Source of the DNA: Eucalyptus grandis
Taxonomy: Eukaryota > Streptophyta > Magnoliopsida > Myrtales > Myrtaceae
Length of the DNA: 64,000 nt
Assembly: GCF_016545825.1 (NCBI RefSeq)
Contig: NC_052615.1
Coordinates: 16,980,520 to 17,044,519, forward strand
Direction of reading: 5' to 3'
Made by a program: the position numbers and the translations under genes. The notes below the pieces were generated by a model. That model was not told the DNA's origin. It did no database searches and saw only the letters and a program-made list of their open reading frames with translations. Shown here piece after piece: positions 11,560 to 22,823 of the stretch (position 1 is the first letter of the stretch; the number at the start of each line of letters is the position of its first letter).

Positions 11560-13493
11560 TTAAGGACTTTTAATGTCTAGTTTGATGTAGCTTCTCATAT
11601 TATGTTTAGATTCTGCTTGAACTAGGTCTCGTGTGATGTGTCTCTATTAAAGGATGATGGGCATTGACCCAGATGTTTGGAAGTAGCGCCAGCAAACCCT
11701 ATCTGCTCTCTTTAGTTTCTGAAGAACATGTTAAGTTTTTTATAATCATTCTCTCTTTGGGGCTTACTTCATAATTATTATCTCTGAACATTCACCACAC
11801 AGATCTACAAACTTCTTGAGTTTTAGTTGGTCAACTTTCTCCAAATGAAAAGCTCACCGTTAGGACAGCCATTCATGAAAGTGATTTCTAACTACTAAGA
11901 AAAATTAACTGGAAAAACTACAATGGTATATAATTAAGTTAGCTAAGTTGAAAAGTTAACTAAATTAGCATATGTACAATAGATTTATAATTATTTTAAT
12001 AACTGTTTCACATGCAATATCCCAGACTGTCGGGGGCCATTTGGATAAATAAGCCATAATTATCTCCCAATTAGCATATATCACATCAATTACTTGGTAA
12101 ATCAATTAATTTGATGAATTACTCTTTATATACATACTAATAATGTTCATGTTGATGCAATCCTATGCCCAAACTAAACATAGATATAACTAAACATAGA
12201 TACCTTATATCTATTTTGTGTTTATTCACTTTAATTGGAAAATCAAGACAAAACATAAATAACAAAATTTTTACAATTCATGGTCATGACATGTGGTACG
12301 GTAAGCCAATGTAGATGAAATCTATAGCAAGCGGACAATGCGATTGGTTAGTCACCCTACATCAGTGGTTTTTTTGTCTCTTTTTGAACACCACATACCG
12401 AGAAGTTCATCCTTCCTTGTTTGCATTTTCGATTTGATTTTGGGATCCATTCTTTCCAAGACTCAATGTTTCGCAACAGCTCATGCCCCATGCCCCATGC
12501 CCCAACTTCGCAACTGCTCATGCTGTTGAACGATAAACGCACACGTCTCTATCTATAGCAAGCGGACGATGCGATTGGTTAGGCGATGACCCACTTCACT
12601 AAATTGAAGCTACACGTAGGTTAACATGCGGCTGGACTCACTGTGATTGGAATCCGATTTCCTTGTGACCAGCTGACTTCCGTTATTACCACAACAGCAC
12701 TAACGGTAAGAGCGAATTCGTTACCTATTCCTCATTAGATGAGATGTCGGTTCCTTTCTGTTAATCCAATTGCCCTGTGAAATCAACAGCAAAGTCATTT
12801 GGCAGTTGCTCGCCTTAGGTCAACCAGATCCTTCACAAGCCCTTTTCCTAAGAAAAAATTATCAAAAAAGTTATAAACTTATTACATAGATGCCAATGCA
12901 CTTATACATTTTTAAATTTGGTCAATCCAATCCTAAACCAATTGACAATTAGTCAACATAATTTTTCTAGTCAATTTTAGTTGAATATCACTACCTTGGT
13001 CAGTGGTCGTACTATATTACACTGCTGGATTGACATGAACAATTTTTGTATTTTTAAATTTTCTATAAAATAGAAAAATGGCAAAAAGAAAATTCAGAAA
13101 ATTTGTGATTTTTCTCATTTGTCTCAAGTCTCAGAGTGATTTATGTTTCATATAATCCAATGATTTGAGATAGTGATCTCTGTCCAGTAAAAGAAAGGGA
13201 CTTGAGCTGGGCACAAAAGACGGAGATGCTGCAACATTGATTCGTATTTTTCCCTTTTTGGATGAGCAACAGCAACATTAATTTCCGCGAACAACCAACT
13301 TATCAAAACGTGGTTAGTCTCATTTACATATCTCTGCGCATGACCAAAAACGTCGATCCGGAATGATCACGAGAGGGCATTTACGTGGGATAAGGACTTT
13401 TCAGAGCAGATGTTCATTTGCGGTAGGTGCAATCAATTCTCGTGTACAGAGCACCCGTTTTTTTCTAGGGGTTTCATCTTTCTTTCGTCCTAA
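11560..13493. other. Intergenic; contains a 31-bp direct repeat pair
   Basis: No gene is recognised. A 31-bp phrase beginning TCTATAGCAAGCGGAC occurs at 12,321-12,351 and 12,552-12,582 with two differences. From about 12,850 to 13,150 the sequence resembles the common plant MITE type with TTGGTCAATCCAATCC-like text, but I could not place its ends. Confidence 0.5.
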
Positions 13494-13734
13494 CTTTTGC
13501 ATTGATAACTACTGTACGTTCACATCGTTCCGGAACGTGTAAGATTTCTACAACCCCTTGTTTCCTCTGAAGATTTTCTTCCCCGGAGGAAGGGAATACA
13601 GGGACATGGGGTCTCTCACCTCTGGGAGGTTCTCCCTCCTGTCCCCTTGAGCCTTTTAAGGACCTGCTCAGGTCCGTAGCTTTTGCATTGATAACTACTG
13701 TCCGTTCACATCGTTCCGGAACGTGTAAGATTTC
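13494..13734. repeat. 55-bp direct repeats around a 131-bp core
   Basis: A 55-bp segment at 13,494-13,548, beginning CTTTTGCATTGATAACTACT, is repeated at 13,680-13,734 with one mismatch. The 131 bp between them contains a CCTCTGGGAGG palindrome and ends with GACCTGCTCAGGTC. Either a 186-bp unit was partly duplicated, or a small insertion is flanked by repeats. The near-identity shows that the event is recent. Confidence 0.75.
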
Positions 13735-14408
13735 AAGTCACAAAAAAATGAGATTCGGATTCGATCCCTAATGTATAATCTTTCAGGGTCCATCTTAAAT
13801 GAGATAGTACCTGTTTATGACCCCTCTCGTCCTAAAGTCGGCAATCCATCTTTGAACAGTTGAGATGATGGATTTATGAAGGTGATCGATGTAACTTTCG
13901 TTGTCTTTGATCACGAACTTCCTCATCCCCATTCTTTGATGGATCTTTATGGTCTTCTATGTGATCCAGACGCTTGTATCGAGCAATTTCGATCTCGACT
14001 CTAGAGATTTCTTTCTTTTCTAGGCAACTATTGTCCCATTATCTAAAGGGAAATGATATGGTAGTGTTTGCTCTAGCGTCTAATAACAAAAGAGAACTCC
14101 ATTTCTTCTGATTTCATCCACAACGATCACATACCCAACAATAATGTCATTCTACCAATTTGCCTCTGCATGTTGTAAAAATTAGGGTTATTGACTGTTA
14201 CACTCATTGTAATGGCAATCTCAGTCTCAAGAACAAAAGGTGAAAAAAAGGATCATTTTGCAAAACAAAGGTGTAAAACCAGGAATACACACCCTCATCA
14301 GTAGCTTCTGAAGTTGCTATGCCCGGCAATAACCTCCGGGACCGCCGTAGCTGATCGTGTAGCCCATCTCCGGTTCATGTCTGTTGAAGGAGGAGGTGAA
14401 TACTCACC

Positions 14409-15362
14409 ATGCAGACCGTCGTGATTCGGTCTTATGAAGTTGGTCCTGATAAGACCGCTACCATTGAGAGCATCCTAAACCTTTTGCAGGTGATTGCAGC
14501 AACATGTTTTAGATGACTTTCATTTTAAATTCGTGTGAGCATAGAAAATTTGTGGGAATATTTTACAAATTGAGAATGATGTTCGACTTGTGAAATTGTA
14601 GGAAACAGAATTAAATCACGTGTGGATGTCAGGTCTTTTGAGCAATGGATTCGGGGCAACGCATGGAATGATGAGGAACAATCTGATATGGGTTGTGTCA
14701 AGAATGCACGTTCAAGTTGATCACTACCCCATTTGGTTAGTTCCATTACCATGTCAGGATTAGCCCCTTTCATGTGAGGACTCAAAACTTTTACTTAAGT
14801 TCATGAGAATCCTAAATGTAAAAACATTCGACCTAATAAGGATTCCGAACAGAACTTGTAATACTCTTGTCTTTACACAAGATTAACTGCTACAGTACGA
14901 ATATAATCGTTATGTCCAGACGAAGATTATAACTAATTCTTCCATGCTTCTATGCCACTCCAGGAGCTACGAAATTGTTTTAACTGTTCACCTGCTTTAG
15001 TTTTCAGCAACCTTTCAGGTAATTAATAGATATGATCTTGATCACTAGGTGGATAAGGGATGTAGCTTACAAATTTGGGATTGGCAAAACTCTCCAGGTA
15101 GAGCTCATAGTGCAGGATATTTTTCACATCGATGAGTATGAAGTTTTAGGCTTGTAGGAATAAACCCGGTGTACCTTATTGATATTGAATTTCCAAGTTG
15201 TTGTCGAGATATGTGAACATGAAGCTTTAATAATATATCTTACAGGGGGGCGAAGTAGTTGAAATCGACACGTGGGTTGGAGCATCAGGGAAGAATGGCA
15301 TGAGGCGAGACTGGCTGATCCGCAGCCAAGCTTTCAGGAGTCACTTTTGCTCGGGCAACCAG
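14409..15362 (+). pseudogene. Acyl-ACP thioesterase fragment (FATB-type)
   Basis: Three exon-like blocks match consecutive parts of plastid FATB thioesterases, which release saturated fatty acids from acyl carrier protein. Block 1 (about 14,412-14,489) reads as an IRSYEVGPDKTATIESILN-like segment. Block 2 (14,602-14,735) carries LSNGFGATHGMM and NNLIWVVSRMHVQVDHYPIW. Block 3 (about 15,246-15,362) carries EVVEIDTWVGASGKNGMRRD. The gene looks dead for four reasons. An in-frame stop (14,397-14,399) lies just upstream of block 1, and no transit-peptide exon is visible. The junction of blocks 2 and 3 is out of phase because of extra G bases. The C-terminal part with the catalytic residues is missing. 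The end of block 3 departs from the family. A diverged, still-spliced relative cannot be fully excluded. Confidence 0.7.
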
Positions 15363-16000
15363 GTATGACTCAGAAATCTCTTTGACTCGTTTTAGTCAAC
15401 TGCATATCTACTATATGGGCTAAATCCACCAGAAACTATAATCAAGCATGCCTGGTCATTTGCATTAACAGTAGCACATCATCTCGTTCTTTATAATTAC
15501 TGCATTCATGTTTTTGCATGGCCATCATATTTTCTTTCTTATTATGTAAAAGCTTAGTAATTGAATTGCGACGAAATCGTGTTAATTTTCATCAATGTAC
15601 GTGCTAAACACAGGCGGCTCAATCCACCAAAGATGTTGAAAGTATGTGGGAATGCGTGAAGTCACCATCGGGCATGTGGCTGCTTCCCATCGGAGGACAG
15701 ACTCCATCCATCCATCGCCTCCGGCTAGACCGACTCCTTCCATGCTGTATTCTTTCTTATTTGGGCCCGGCCGGCCCATTTTCGCCCTTTGTCCGTGGCC
15801 CGGCCCGCGGACCTCTTCCCTCCTTCTCCTTCTCCTCCTCCCTCACGCATCTCCGCAGAGTCTGCAAAAAGGGAGAGAGGAGGAACAGTACAGTCTGTAC
15901 AGAGGCAGAAGTGCAGAACCTCAGCGACGACCAGGGGTTCGGCTGGGGTTTTTGTACGAGAGAGAGCGACAGAGATAAGGAGAGGGGGAGGAAACGAGTC

Positions 16001-16482
16001 TTTTGGGTGTATCTTTTTCTGGTTTTGGTGCCAAGGGGAGCGACAGAGAGCGAGCTCCAGAGAGTGGTTGGCCGTCGCCGGAGGTCCGTCCGTCCGCCGC
16101 CGTCCGCCAGCGCCCCCTCGAACCGGGTAGGCTTTGTTTCGAACGTGTGTCCCCTGCTTTTTGGGTGTATCTTTTTCTGGTTTTGGTGCCGAGGGGAGCG
16201 AGAGAGAGCGAGCTCGAGAGAGTGTTTGGCCGTCGCCGGAGGTCCGTCCGTCCGCCGCCGTCCGTCGCAGCCCTGCCCTCGAACCGGGTAGGCTCTGTTT
16301 CGAACGTGTGTCCCCTGTTTTTTGGGTGTATCTTTTTCTGGTTTTGGTGCCGAGGGGAGCGAGAGAGAGCGAGCTCCAGAGACTGGTTGGCCGTCGCCGG
16401 AGGTCCGTCCGTCCGTCCGCCGCCGTCCGCCGCAGCCCTCCCCTCGAACCGGGTAGGCTTTGTTTCGAACGTGTGTCCCCTG
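16001..16482 (+). repeat. Three tandem copies of a ~160-bp GC-rich unit
   Basis: Units start at 16,001, 16,159 and 16,320, each with TTTTGGGTGTATCTTTTTCT, and run to about 16,482. Each contains GAGCGAGCTC, GTCGCCGGAGGTCCGTCC and a CCCTCGAACCGGGTAGGCT segment. Unit lengths are about 158, 161 and 163 bp. Each unit includes a GGTAGGCT step that could act as a splice donor. The block lies about 290 bp upstream of a small membrane-protein ORF and probably forms its 5' leader or first intron. ORFs run through it in several frames on both strands because of GC content, and I do not treat them as genes. Confidence 0.85.
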
Positions 16483-16771
16483 TTTTCCGGGAGGCGGCCG
16501 GCCAGTTCGCCGCAAGTTTCGGCCCGAACCTGTCCTCCCCGGAAAGCTGCTGGTTATTCTAGTATGCGTCGTAGGGGTTTAGCTTTGTGCTCGCGTCCGT
16601 ATCGAGTCGAAAATCCCTCGTGTCGGAGCGCGCACCAAATGCTTGTGCAAATGCCTGAATGGACAGGGACGAGCACTGGCCATCGGGTCTCACGTTCATC
16701 TTCTCTTCTCCATTGCAGGTTGTGGAGGTAGAAACAAGAGCAGCACCGGGTCTCCCTCTTCTCCCTCGAAT

Positions 16772-17236
16772 ATGGAGCCTCCATTCCTCTGGGAAGGCAC
16801 GGGCCGTCTCAAACGGAGAATGACGGAGCTCGACCACCGCATCAACGGTCTCCTGATCCGCTCTCTCCTGGACTTGTTCCTTTACGGCGTTGGCCTGTCC
16901 CAAATGTCGCGCCTCTTTATCACTGGGTTCGTGTGGATGCCTTTCTCGCTGTCCCTCATCATATTCGCCATCGGCTGCTTCTACGGGTACAGCCGTCTCC
17001 GGCTCCTGCGGGCTTACTCCATGGAGATGGAGCGCGTGGCAGCCGTGCTGGATGGGAGACGACGGACATTGCTCGAGCTTGGTAGGAACCGTGATGCCTG
17101 GGAGGCGGAGATGGCCGGGATATTGGCTGTTCCCGCTTGGACCCACCAAACTCAGGGTGCTATGAACGCGTTGCTCTTTGTGTTCTTGTCGGTCGCTCTT
17201 ATATATCCACAATACCCATTCGAGCGTTATGTTTGA
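16772..17236 (+). CDS. Small multi-pass membrane protein, function unknown
   Basis: This is an uninterrupted ORF of 154 aa. I chose the ATG at 16,772, which follows a good acceptor (TCTCCATTGCAG, ending 16,719) and begins MEPPFLWEG. The open frame continues upstream to 16,643, but that part reads like non-coding leader. The protein has a basic N-terminus, hydrophobic segments at about residues 28-43, 48-73 and 129-145, and a charged, helical middle (EMERVAAVLDGRRRTLLELG). It ends YPFERYV. I do not recognise a named family. The arrangement of two close membrane helices, a charged helix and a third helix resembles small plant proteins of unknown function. An intron in the 5' untranslated region is likely, with the ~160-bp repeats lying in that leader. 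Confidence 0.55.
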   Translation: MEPPFLWEGTGRLKRRMTELDHRINGLLIRSLLDLFLYGVGLSQMSRLFITGFVWMPFSLSLIIFAIGCFYGYSRLRLLRAYSMEMERVAAVLDGRRRTLLELGRNRDAWEAEMAGILAVPAWTHQTQGAMNALLFVFLSVALIYPQYPFERYV

Positions 17237-19914
17237 GTTTATATGGGATCGTCTATGTGAATCCATCTATCTAATATATGTCTCTATGTGTACTCTGACA
17301 TGAATAGACTCTGATATTCATGCTAGCTTGAGCATCTTGAAACTCTTAACTCTCTCATTGTTCGTCTCCTGGTACATTGGTGCGTCCGCTGCAAATGTGA
17401 TCGCTTGATTCTGTGCTTCAGTTCACTCTTCAACTCTCTTGATTGCGTGTTTTTTCTGTCCTAAAGAAGGACACCCACAAACTAGGTAGTATTCAAACCT
17501 CCACTTCCCATTTATTATGGCACACACCAATGCTTGCAAACGGTGTGGATTCGAAGATGATTGTGCACTGAAGGTGTGGCCAAATCACAGTGGCAATCCA
17601 TCTGACTTGTTATGGTGTGCTGTTCTTGACCTAGAAATTGACTTCAATCTTGGAATAGTCAATTGGATTAACTTCAGGGACAACCCTTAAGTATTATAAT
17701 TCTACTTGTGCCATCAATTTTATGCAAAAGAGCCTCGAAGTTTCTATGGTGTTGCAACTTGGAAATTTGTTTGTTAAACCCCTTCAGACAGGTGTGCAAT
17801 GGACCAAATCTCTATTCCACTTGACAAGTAGATATCTAATTTCTTGTTATGATGGTATTGTAGTCATGCTAAGGAATTCAGGAGTACTGAAGAACTTTAA
17901 ATGTTGCTTTCCAATTTGTAACACACTTATTTTGCCTCAAGTTCCTGTGACTTAATTTGGCCCTGTTTTCATTATCAATTTCGGAGTGCTTCTTGTGGAG
18001 CATAAAGGAAATTTTGCACTCACCTATTCGTTTCAATGATTAAACTGATTTCTTGCCTGTTGTGGTTTGAAGTTCTAGATCTCAACTCTGTCGATTTAAA
18101 GTTCTGGGTTTAGTCAATACTCTGTTGTGTTCTGTCCAAACCCAAATACCCGATCACAGTTATTCTCATTGAAGAACGCTACAGATATCCACTAAATTCA
18201 TTAGTGCAGCGTTGTTACTGCAAATAAAGTCGACCAATAGGACTGATTACAGACCACAGTTGCCCAAATTCAATCGTTAATGCACCACCTGTTTGCGATT
18301 GCTCTATTAATCCTTCTTTCTTCAAGAAGTTCGACTGTATAGATTTAGCAGTATGTTTTCTGTAGTTCCAGGTTAGATTAATTGCATCAGTGCCTGAATA
18401 CCACATGGGTTCCAACGTGAAAAATTGAGTTCACATGAATCTGCGCGGTATCCTGCAAGAGTGCACTTTCGACAAAGATTTTCAGAAGCCTCCTCTTGTT
18501 TATCAGGTAAGATTTGATGAAACCTGTAGCTCTTGACTTGTGCAGAGTTCAAACTATTTTCTGCATTCTGCTACATTTGCGTGCATGCAACACAAGCACA
18601 CATTCCCCCGCACACAAGAAAGATGTACCTGCGTAATTGTGGGTGAAGTTGATGCTACTATTGCACCCCTTTGATTGTGTATTCTCAGAACACAAAAAAG
18701 TACCTCCTGGCTTAGGGGTCCACTAATAATTTGGCCCACAATGGAAGATGTTCGATGCTCCTTAGAGGTATTGTCAAGTTGTGTGGAGCTCGATTGAATA
18801 ATTCAAAGTTCAGGCACTCGATTTGCAAAATGGATAAATGTACTTGCAGGATCGTTGCCCAATGATTCAAAGTGCCCTTGAAATAATGCACGTTTGAGAT
18901 TTTCACAAGAAAATGCATGTTCTCCAAATTGTCCTCAAAATTCTTCCGTGTTCACCTGATGCTTTAGTGGTTGTTTGGGCCTATGTTATTGTCTGAAGTG
19001 CAAAAACTTAGAGACTTCTTGATGTCATCGGATGGTCAAATATCCTCATAGTAATGAATGGAGCTTTGGATTGAAACAAATGGTTAAATCTCCCTGATAT
19101 CAAACTGCATCTTGCCCCAAGGATGATCCACGGCTACGCATGCCCAAGCTACACACTCCTCTATCGATGGCAATTGCTATTGTTGGGCCACAATGAGAGG
19201 AAAAAAAAATTTCACAACATCGTCTGCACGCTATCCTACTGGGGTATAGCGGCCCAAATTTGGTAATTCTTTAATCTCGAAGAATTTCCATAAGTCGATG
19301 CTTCTTCTTCTCGGCTGACTGCCCAAATGGTGGACGTCGTCGTTCAAACCGACCATTGTGGATCCAACTGGCCATTTGTTGCCTCGTTTCGCTAATGGCA
19401 TGTATCTTCCCTAATTTAATTCACAATGTCACATGTCAACAAGGTGAAATGAGAAGGTGATGGCCCGCCCCCACCACAAATTTTCTCGAAGAAACCGAGT
19501 TCCTTGAGAGAACTGTGGATCCCATTTGGTGGGTCCCACCAAGGGAATTCAATATAAAAAAATCAAATAAAAACTAGAAAAAGGTACTTATTAGAAACCT
19601 CACCAACATAAATACATAGAACTTAGAAAGAAGGGTTTACACATTTTTATTATAGGACAAAATAAATGTTGGATTTCTATTTAACAACATCTCTATGATT
19701 AACCATTTTTCACACTTGCAATCTTGAATGAAAATGTACATCAATGAACAAAATAATTGCGATTGTGAAAATAAAGAGTTGAATACATAATTTACATAGG
19801 TTAAAGCCATCATGGACCAAGTTATGGAAAGTTAACTGAATAATTGAAATTAGGATCCTCTTGTGACTAACTACAAATGAATTTTATATTAAAAATTTAA
19901 GTGTATTGAATTTG
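17237..19914. other. Intergenic, no gene recognised
   Basis: Only short ORFs with no recognisable content are present. From about 17,520 to 18,420 the sequence has balanced composition and could include untranslated or decayed exon sequence. I found no motif to name it. Confidence 0.5.
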
Positions 19915-20206
19915 TTTGATTAAAATTTTTTACCTCAATGCTTTTTTCTTTTGCACAACCCTGCTTTTTACCATGCTAGCCAACTTTCAAATTTTTCACT
20001 TATTCAGTAATTTTTTGAAATCTCATTAGATTAAGTTAAAATGCATGTATGGGTTGCTAATTTGATTAAAATTTTTTACCTTAATGCTTTTTTCTTTTGC
20101 ACAACCCTGCTTTTTTACCATGCTAGCCAACTTTCAAATTTTTCACTTATTCAGTAATTTTTTGAAATCTCATTAGATTAAGTTAAAATGCATGTATGGG
20201 TTGCTA
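19915..20206. repeat. 146-bp tandem duplication, two copies
   Basis: The unit starting TTTGATTAAAATTTTTTACC begins at 19,915 and again at 20,061. The copies differ by only a few bases, such as CTCAATG against CTTAATG and one extra T. The duplication is recent and lies in AT-rich intergenic DNA with no gene nearby. Confidence 0.9.
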
Positions 20207-21809
20207 ATTTGACTCTTATTATATTTAGAGTTAGTGAAAATATTTTCACAAGTACTCTGCAAAAGAATGGAGTTTTATATTTAAGTAGTTATGCAAAGTA
20301 TTAATGGGTTAAGCAGGAATTTTCATCTTCTTTATGGAAAAAATAATTATTATTCAATATATGAGAATTTACCATCATGATTTATTTTCCAAATTTATTT
20401 TGCCGGTTGCCATTCTCATTGAATGGGAATTTATGGTCGACAAGGCACCGTCATTCTCATAGAATAACGGTGCTGTTCTCTTAGCAAGACCCAATCAACA
20501 AGAATAATTATGAATGCAGTGAAATTTGTGGCGATTGACCGTTACTCATAGAAATGGCCCAACTCAATTTTAAGAAAAAGAAAAGAGAAAACCTTGGATT
20601 TTAACATAGTGAAGGTTCTTCAAATCATAGACCTTGCATTTATCTTAATATGCTTTCACAAAATTACGAACCAACGTAAAATAGTCAATTTGCAAATTCT
20701 TCTGGAACTTCTAAAGCGTCAATACTAACCTGTATCAAATATCATCTAGATGGAAACTTACATTTTTTTTTGGTCAGAAAGTAATTAATTTCTTTCAACT
20801 AGAGAAAGGCAATCGGGCTCGATAAATGGGTTTCGATACATAAAAGATCCCAAAAGGCTTGGAGATGAGATAAAACCCAATTTAGAGGCAATGAGTTTCT
20901 TTTATGAGCTTTGGGAACCACTTAGACTATAAGTTCAATTTCATGAAGAACTTTTAAGTCTTAGGTTTCTTTTGTTCCAAAAAATGAATGATTTGAAAAA
21001 TATCTTCCTAAAAATGATTTTTAATATCGCTTACCAAAATGAATTAAATGAAAAATATTTCATATTGAGGAAAATGTTTAGGCATAAATTATTGTCAAAA
21101 ATGAAATTATTTTTATTAATTAATTATTCAAGCAATACAAAAGATCATTTTGGAAAAATATTTTTAAATTATCTATTTTCGCGAAATACCTAGACTTAGA
21201 ACCAAGGAATGAGAGTAAATTTCTTGCGAGATATGCATCCCACGGTGGGCGAACATCTTCGTTCTAACCCTTCGGGGGGACGGCCTTTTAGCAGGAAACC
21301 ACTCAACCCTTTAGTTCCAAGCCTAGAGACACTTAGAGATGCCAGAATGGAAAACGTTTCTAACCTACCCAAGCTGCATTTCTTGAAGGATCCTACCAGG
21401 TTGGAGAAGAAGAGAAAATTAGAAAGCCATGGAAAAATTCTCACAAAGCACACACTTTACTTTTGGGGACTCCCCCAAAACAATACACCCTCCTTGCCTT
21501 ATATGGGCAATAAGAGGTCACAAAGACACACACAAGGACCAAGCTCACGGGTCCGGATACAAACAGGGGCACCGAAAGGGAATTATTCGCACAATATGAA
21601 CAGTAACTGTCCTGTGAACAGTACATTCCCTAGCCTAGTGCTACAGTAAAAGTGAACAGTGACTTGCTACAGTGAAATTGTACGGACTCGACGGTCCCGT
21701 CCATCACGAGCATTGTAGCTACAAACTGAGTCATCCGAGCTGTCTTCTAGGAGATGTGCCTCGTATTTCTGTTCAAGGGCTTCAAGGTCTTCAGGTGAGA
21801 GGATTTGAT
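20207..21809. other. Intergenic, possibly including the 3' end of the viral insertion
   Basis: 20,207-21,190 is AT-rich without genes. 21,200-21,800 has balanced composition. It lies directly downstream, in the viral sense, of the last recognisable viral ORF and could be non-coding viral sequence. I could not define the junction. Confidence 0.4.
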
Positions 21810-22525
21810 TCAGCCTTCTTGATGAGGATGCCTGTTCATGAGCCCAATGTGATGCTTCTTCTTGACTCGGTTTGTATGTTCATCTTCTTGTGGGTCGGGC
21901 ATTCTTGGCGAGGCCAATTGGATGGCTCTCGCATAGAAGGATGTGTCCATGCTTTGAAATTGTTCATAGGGATCCGGGACAGAGGTCCTCCAAAGCGTGC
22001 ATAGGGGTCTGGGTGGGTGGACAATGTCATCTTCGCTTGTCAATTCAAGCTCTTGGGACGATGAGGCTTGTCTGTATTGCCCGAGTGCTTCCTTAGCTTC
22101 TGGTGCTAGGTCATAATGATCCCATGTAGTAGGTGCATTATTCCAAACATCTTCGAGAATGGTCTTGTTTTCCTGGCACAGGATTCTCTGGAGTTCTCGA
22201 TATTCATTTTCGCACGGTCGAAACAGATCCGGGATAAGATTTGTAAATTCGGGCTTCACACTGCTTTCAAGTTAGGTTTATAGGATGTGGTTCCTATTTC
22301 TAGTGGTGCATCGAGAATACTACCATTATTTCTGCAAAAATTCCAAGGACGTCTGAAAAACAAGATAGTATGGACTTCAAGATTTGGTATCATCGATCTC
22401 AATTCTTTCTCCAAGTCTTGTTTCCAACATGTAGGATGATAGAACCAATTTAGAAATTCTAAAAGATTTCTATCACATTCTTTTTCAATGTTTCTTCCGA
22501 GAAAGTATCCTTGTGAGGTTAGCAA
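21810..22525 (-). pseudogene. Viral C-terminal ORF fragments
   Basis: Two minus-strand open frames, 22,256-22,525 and 21,810-22,259, follow the RNase H region in the viral sense and differ in frame. They contain charged, tryptophan-containing text (NWFYHPTCWKQDLEKEL; WNNAPTTWDHYDLAPE). I do not recognise a defined domain. Their place matches the extra coding region after RNase H in petuvirus-like elements, which is an inference from position. Confidence 0.5.
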
Positions 22526-22823
22526 CGAATCTTCGGTTGGGATTTCAAAAGCTATCGGTACTTATTGGTCAAGTACCATAATAACGTTTTGAGCTGTTCG
22601 GGAAAATCATCTTCCTTCCAGATAAGAGGATGAATGAATGGATAATTCATATTTAACCCGAAAGGATAAAGAATCGAACCTCCATTGAATCTGAATAGGT
22701 CTGTGTGACTTTGCCACATGAGGTTCTTCAAGTTCTCAGCAAGGCTGTCGTTTTGGATTTGCTGAATAATCTCCTGAGGGTATTTCCAGCTTTGTGAATC
22801 TTTGATGTTCTCGATTTTGTATT

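Noticed and set aside
15757..16515. Minus-strand ORF of 252 codons with internal repeats, and plus-strand ORFs of over 200 codons
   Set aside because: They read through the three ~160-bp tandem repeats in several frames on both strands; open because of GC content and not supported by any family.
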